From Bacteroidota bacterium (GTDB taxonomy: Bacteria > Bacteroidota > Bacteroidia > Chitinophagales > Chitinophagaceae), in NCBI GenBank assembly GCA_023396345.1, contig JAEWWO010000297.1, positions 1-7,633 of the forward strand: a stretch of DNA of 7,633 nucleotides. Reading direction: 5' to 3'. Shown here one piece after another: positions 5,819 through 7,633 of the stretch; the first letter of the stretch is position 1; every line of letters starts with the position of its first letter. Below the pieces are notes generated by a model. It did no database searches. It had not been told where the DNA came from and saw only the letters and a program-made list of their open reading frames with translations. The position numbers and the translations under genes are program-made.

Positions 5819-6868
5819 TTATTCCATCACTCGCTTAAGCAAAACTATGTAAACCGGAAAATGGTCGCTGTAGCCGCCGCGATACACGTCTCCGCTATAA
5901 GTGCGCATAGGATAGCCTTTGTATCTTCCAATATTTTCTACCATATATTCCTGACGGAAAATCTGATTCTTGTAATAGAAAAATCCATCCTGTTTTTTAT
6001 CAATAAAGCCAGGTGATATTAATATCTGATCAAACAAACTCCACGCATCCTGATAGGCCAACGTCCCGATTCCTTTTTTGTATAAACTCATCCAGGGATT
6101 GTACAGTTCATCCGGTTTAATACTCTGAACAGCGTCAACCGATTTTAATCCTTTGGTCAGACTTTCATTGATAGGATCATCATTTAAATCGCCCATCACT
6201 ATTACTTTTGCGTCTTTATTGTTTTTAAAAATGTTATCAATTGTTTTTCTTGCCGTAGCTGCTGCAGCCATTCTTGCCGGCATGGAACGCTTTTCGCCTC
6301 CTGAGCGACTGGGCCAGTGATTTACAAAAACATCAACTCTTTCGCCCTGTAAAGAACCCGTTACCCATAAAATATCTCTGGTAAATACCGATGTCTTGCT
6401 ACCGTCGGGCATTTGCACAAATAATGGTTTACTGCTTTCTACCTTAAAATATTTAGGATTGTACAACATTGCCACATCCACACCTCTGAAATCTTTTGAA
6501 TCGTAATGCACAATCTTATAACCTCTTTCTTTTAATAATGGGTGATTTACCAATGTTTCCAGCACACTTAAGTTTTCAATCTCGGACACGCCTAAAATTG
6601 CCGGACCATCAGGGTTTACGTCTGTTCCTATCTGCGAAATTACAGTTGCCAGTTTATTTATTTTATCTGTAAAAACATCCCAGGTATAAGATTTTGAGCC
6701 ATTGGGTGTGAAAGCTGCATCGTCATTAGTGGGGTGCAAAATGGTATCGTATAAATTTTCCAGATTATAAAATCCTACTACCACTGACGAGTATTTCTGC
6801 TGTGCAGATAACTGTGTAACCAGCAAACACATCATCAATACAAACATATAGATTCTTTTCATTGTCAT
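5819..6868 (-). CDS. Secreted endonuclease/exonuclease/phosphatase family protein
   Basis: This is a metal-dependent phosphodiesterase of the EEP (DNase I-like) fold, 349 residues. An N-terminal signal peptide (basic MKR, hydrophobic stretch, cleavage likely after LSA near residue 22) sends it to the periplasm or outside. Motifs in order are NLEN (35-38), metal ligand Glu96 in GVSEIEN, His184 in VNHWPSR, Asp227 and Asn229 in MGDLNDDP, FDQILIS, and catalytic Asp335-His336 in YSDHFPVY. The active site looks complete. The fold covers nucleases, sphingomyelinases and inositol phosphatases, so the substrate is open, although the NHWPSR form is common in predicted bacterial extracellular nucleases. 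The start could also be the ATG at 6862. It is divergent from a TonB-dependent receptor-like gene, suggesting a scavenging role. It converges on rnc with a 1-bp gap. Confidence 0.92.
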   Translation of the reverse strand: MTMKRIYMFVLMMCLLVTQLSAQQKYSSVVVGFYNLENLYDTILHPTNDDAAFTPNGSKSYTWDVFTDKINKLATVISQIGTDVNPDGPAILGVSEIENLSVLETLVNHPLLKERGYKIVHYDSKDFRGVDVAMLYNPKYFKVESSKPLFVQMPDGSKTSVFTRDILWVTGSLQGERVDVFVNHWPSRSGGEKRSMPARMAAAATARKTIDNIFKNNKDAKVIVMGDLNDDPINESLTKGLKSVDAVQSIKPDELYNPWMSLYKKGIGTLAYQDAWSLFDQILISPGFIDKKQDGFFYYKNQIFRQEYMVENIGRYKGYPMRTYSGDVYRGGYSDHFPVYIVLLKRVME

Positions 6869-6928
6869 TGTTATTAGATTTTACGTTGATATTTTTTTAG
6901 ACTGTCAATTCTTCCAAAAACATATATG

Positions 6929-6936
6929 CAAAAATA
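6929..6936 (-). promoter_or_regulatory. Candidate -7 element of the endonuclease gene promoter
   Basis: On the minus strand this reads TATTTTTG, an exact TAnnTTTG match, giving a start near 6922 and a leader of about 55 nt. No TTTG is seen at the -33 distance. That region (about 6957-6963) is instead occupied by the right half of the 6952-6966 palindrome. Confidence 0.45.
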
Positions 6937-6951
6937 ATATTAACATTTATT

Positions 6952-6966
6952 ATTCTTATTAAGAAT
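6952..6966. promoter_or_regulatory. 15-bp palindrome (7-1-7) between divergent secreted-protein genes
   Basis: ATTCTTA-T-TAAGAAT is a perfect inverted repeat of 7-bp arms around one central base. It begins 15 bp from the leftward -7 element and ends 6 bp from the rightward -7 element, so it covers the -33 zone of both. Both promoters lack a recognisable -33 TTTG, which would fit activator dependence. The 7-1-7 layout resembles Fur-superfamily sites, but the bases do not match the Fur or PerR consensus, so I name no regulator. Confidence 0.4.
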
Positions 6967-6972
6967 CTTTTA

Positions 6973-6980
6973 TAATTTTG
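6973..6980 (+). promoter_or_regulatory. Candidate -7 element of the TonB-dependent receptor-like gene
   Basis: TAATTTTG matches TAnnTTTG exactly. Transcription would start near 6985-6987, leaving a leader of about 12 nt before the ATG at 6998. The DNA is very A/T-rich and no standard -33 element is present. Confidence 0.45.
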
Positions 6981-6997
6981 TTTAAAATTATTAAGTA

Positions 6998-7633
6998 ATG
7001 AGAGTTCTTTATTTTGCACTCTTGCTTTCGTTGTCTGTTAGTAGTTTATTTGCACAAAACCCTGAAGTGTCTGATACCATCCCTAAAAGCGATTCAGCTA
7101 TGTATGAAATCAGAACACAAGTGCAAGACAACCTGCCAACCATCACAATAAACGATGATGAATTGTTTGACGAAGGCTCGAACACAACGGTTTCGTCTAT
7201 TCTTTCTGCCGGACGGGATCCTTTTTTATCGGCAGTATCTTATAACTTCAGTCCTACAAGATTCAGACTGAGAAGTTATGAAAATGCGGATGCCATTTAT
7301 TTAAATGGTATTGATTTCACAGGCTTAGACAATGGATTTACTCCATTTAGTTTATGGTCCGGACTCACTAACATTATGCGTTCGCGCGAAAATGTGTATG
7401 GCCTCAGCCCCGCTGATTTTGGCATTGGAGGACTGGGATTGAATACCAACATTGATATGCGTGCCGGAGCGCAATGGGCGCAAACGCAAATAGGTTATGC
7501 TGTTTCCAACAGAAATTATCGGCACAGAATTATCTTCACGCATGGTTCCGGATTTAATAAAAAAGGATGGGCCTACAGTCTGATGCTTAGTCCCAGATAT
7601 GCCGATGAAGGATATGTACCGGGAACATACTAC
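6998..7633 (+). CDS. TonB-dependent receptor-like outer-membrane protein, N-terminal part (cut by window end)
   Basis: The frame is open from the ATG at 6998 to the window end, giving 212 codons without a stop, so the gene is incomplete here. Residues 1-19 form a signal peptide with likely cleavage at LFA|Q. Residues 46-51 (LPTITI) could be a TonB box, though this is weak. From about residue 60 the sequence looks like a TonB-receptor plug: SSILSAGRDPFLSAV, a FRLRSY segment in place of the usual RG element, then DAIYLNGIDFTGLDNG and IMRSRENVYGLSP. Later residues with alternating aromatics (RHRIIFTHGSGF, WAYSLMLSPRYA) fit the first barrel strands. There is no CarboxypepD-like N-terminal domain of the SusC type. 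It is divergent from the secreted EEP-family enzyme, which may supply its ligand. The receptor assignment is probable rather than certain, and the ligand is unknown. Confidence 0.75.
   Translation, partial: MRVLYFALLLSLSVSSLFAQNPEVSDTIPKSDSAMYEIRTQVQDNLPTITINDDELFDEGSNTTVSSILSAGRDPFLSAVSYNFSPTRFRLRSYENADAIYLNGIDFTGLDNGFTPFSLWSGLTNIMRSRENVYGLSPADFGIGGLGLNTNIDMRAGAQWAQTQIGYAVSNRNYRHRIIFTHGSGFNKKGWAYSLMLSPRYADEGYVPGTYY

Noticed and set aside
5744..6016. A + strand open frame overlapping the end of rnc and the start of the convergent gene
   Set aside because: It lies within two well-supported genes in other frames and shows no motif or promoter.

Overview
The window reads as low-GC chromosomal DNA of a member of the Bacteroidota, possibly a Chitinophagia- or Sphingobacteriia-like lineage (the exact group is inference). 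Three things point there. There is a gene of the IPExxxVDY family, which I know only from this phylum. The acpP-fabF-rnc order is typical of the phylum. Promoters match the phylum's TAnnTTTG -7 element, and there is no Shine-Dalgarno sequence before most starts. The end of the window also carries a TonB-dependent receptor-like outer-membrane protein with a signal peptide.

Layout. Positions 1-187 hold no gene, only A/T-rich nested inverted repeats. A ferrous iron transporter gene, feoB, runs leftward (2305 to 188) with no feoA beside it. It is divergent from the IPExxxVDY gene (2375-2824), and the two share a very tight promoter region with back-to-back -7 elements and a 14-bp palindrome. A GNAT acetyltransferase (3266 to 2832) converges on the IPExxxVDY gene with only 7 bp between the stops. 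The rightward cluster acpP (3490-3726), fabF (3848-5104) and rnc (5110-5817) follows. It encodes acyl carrier protein, the fatty-acid condensing enzyme that uses it, and RNase III. A 50-nt hairpin separates acpP from fabF, and rnc has no usable ATG and most likely starts at TTG. A secreted endonuclease/exonuclease/phosphatase-family protein (6868 to 5819) converges on rnc with a single base between the stops. It is divergent from a TonB-dependent receptor-like gene (6998 to beyond 7633), across a spacer with a perfect 7-1-7 palindrome placed where both promoters would have their -33 regions.

Functionally, most of the window is core metabolism: fatty-acid synthesis, RNA processing and iron uptake. 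The part most suggestive of an accessory system is the right end, where a secreted phosphodiesterase or nuclease and an outer-membrane receptor may be co-regulated to degrade a phosphodiester substrate outside the cell and import the product. I see no mobile element, CRISPR array, tRNA, rRNA or phage signal. Nothing here is clearly a new defence or mobile system, so the findings are mainly regulatory architecture and unusual residues in known families.
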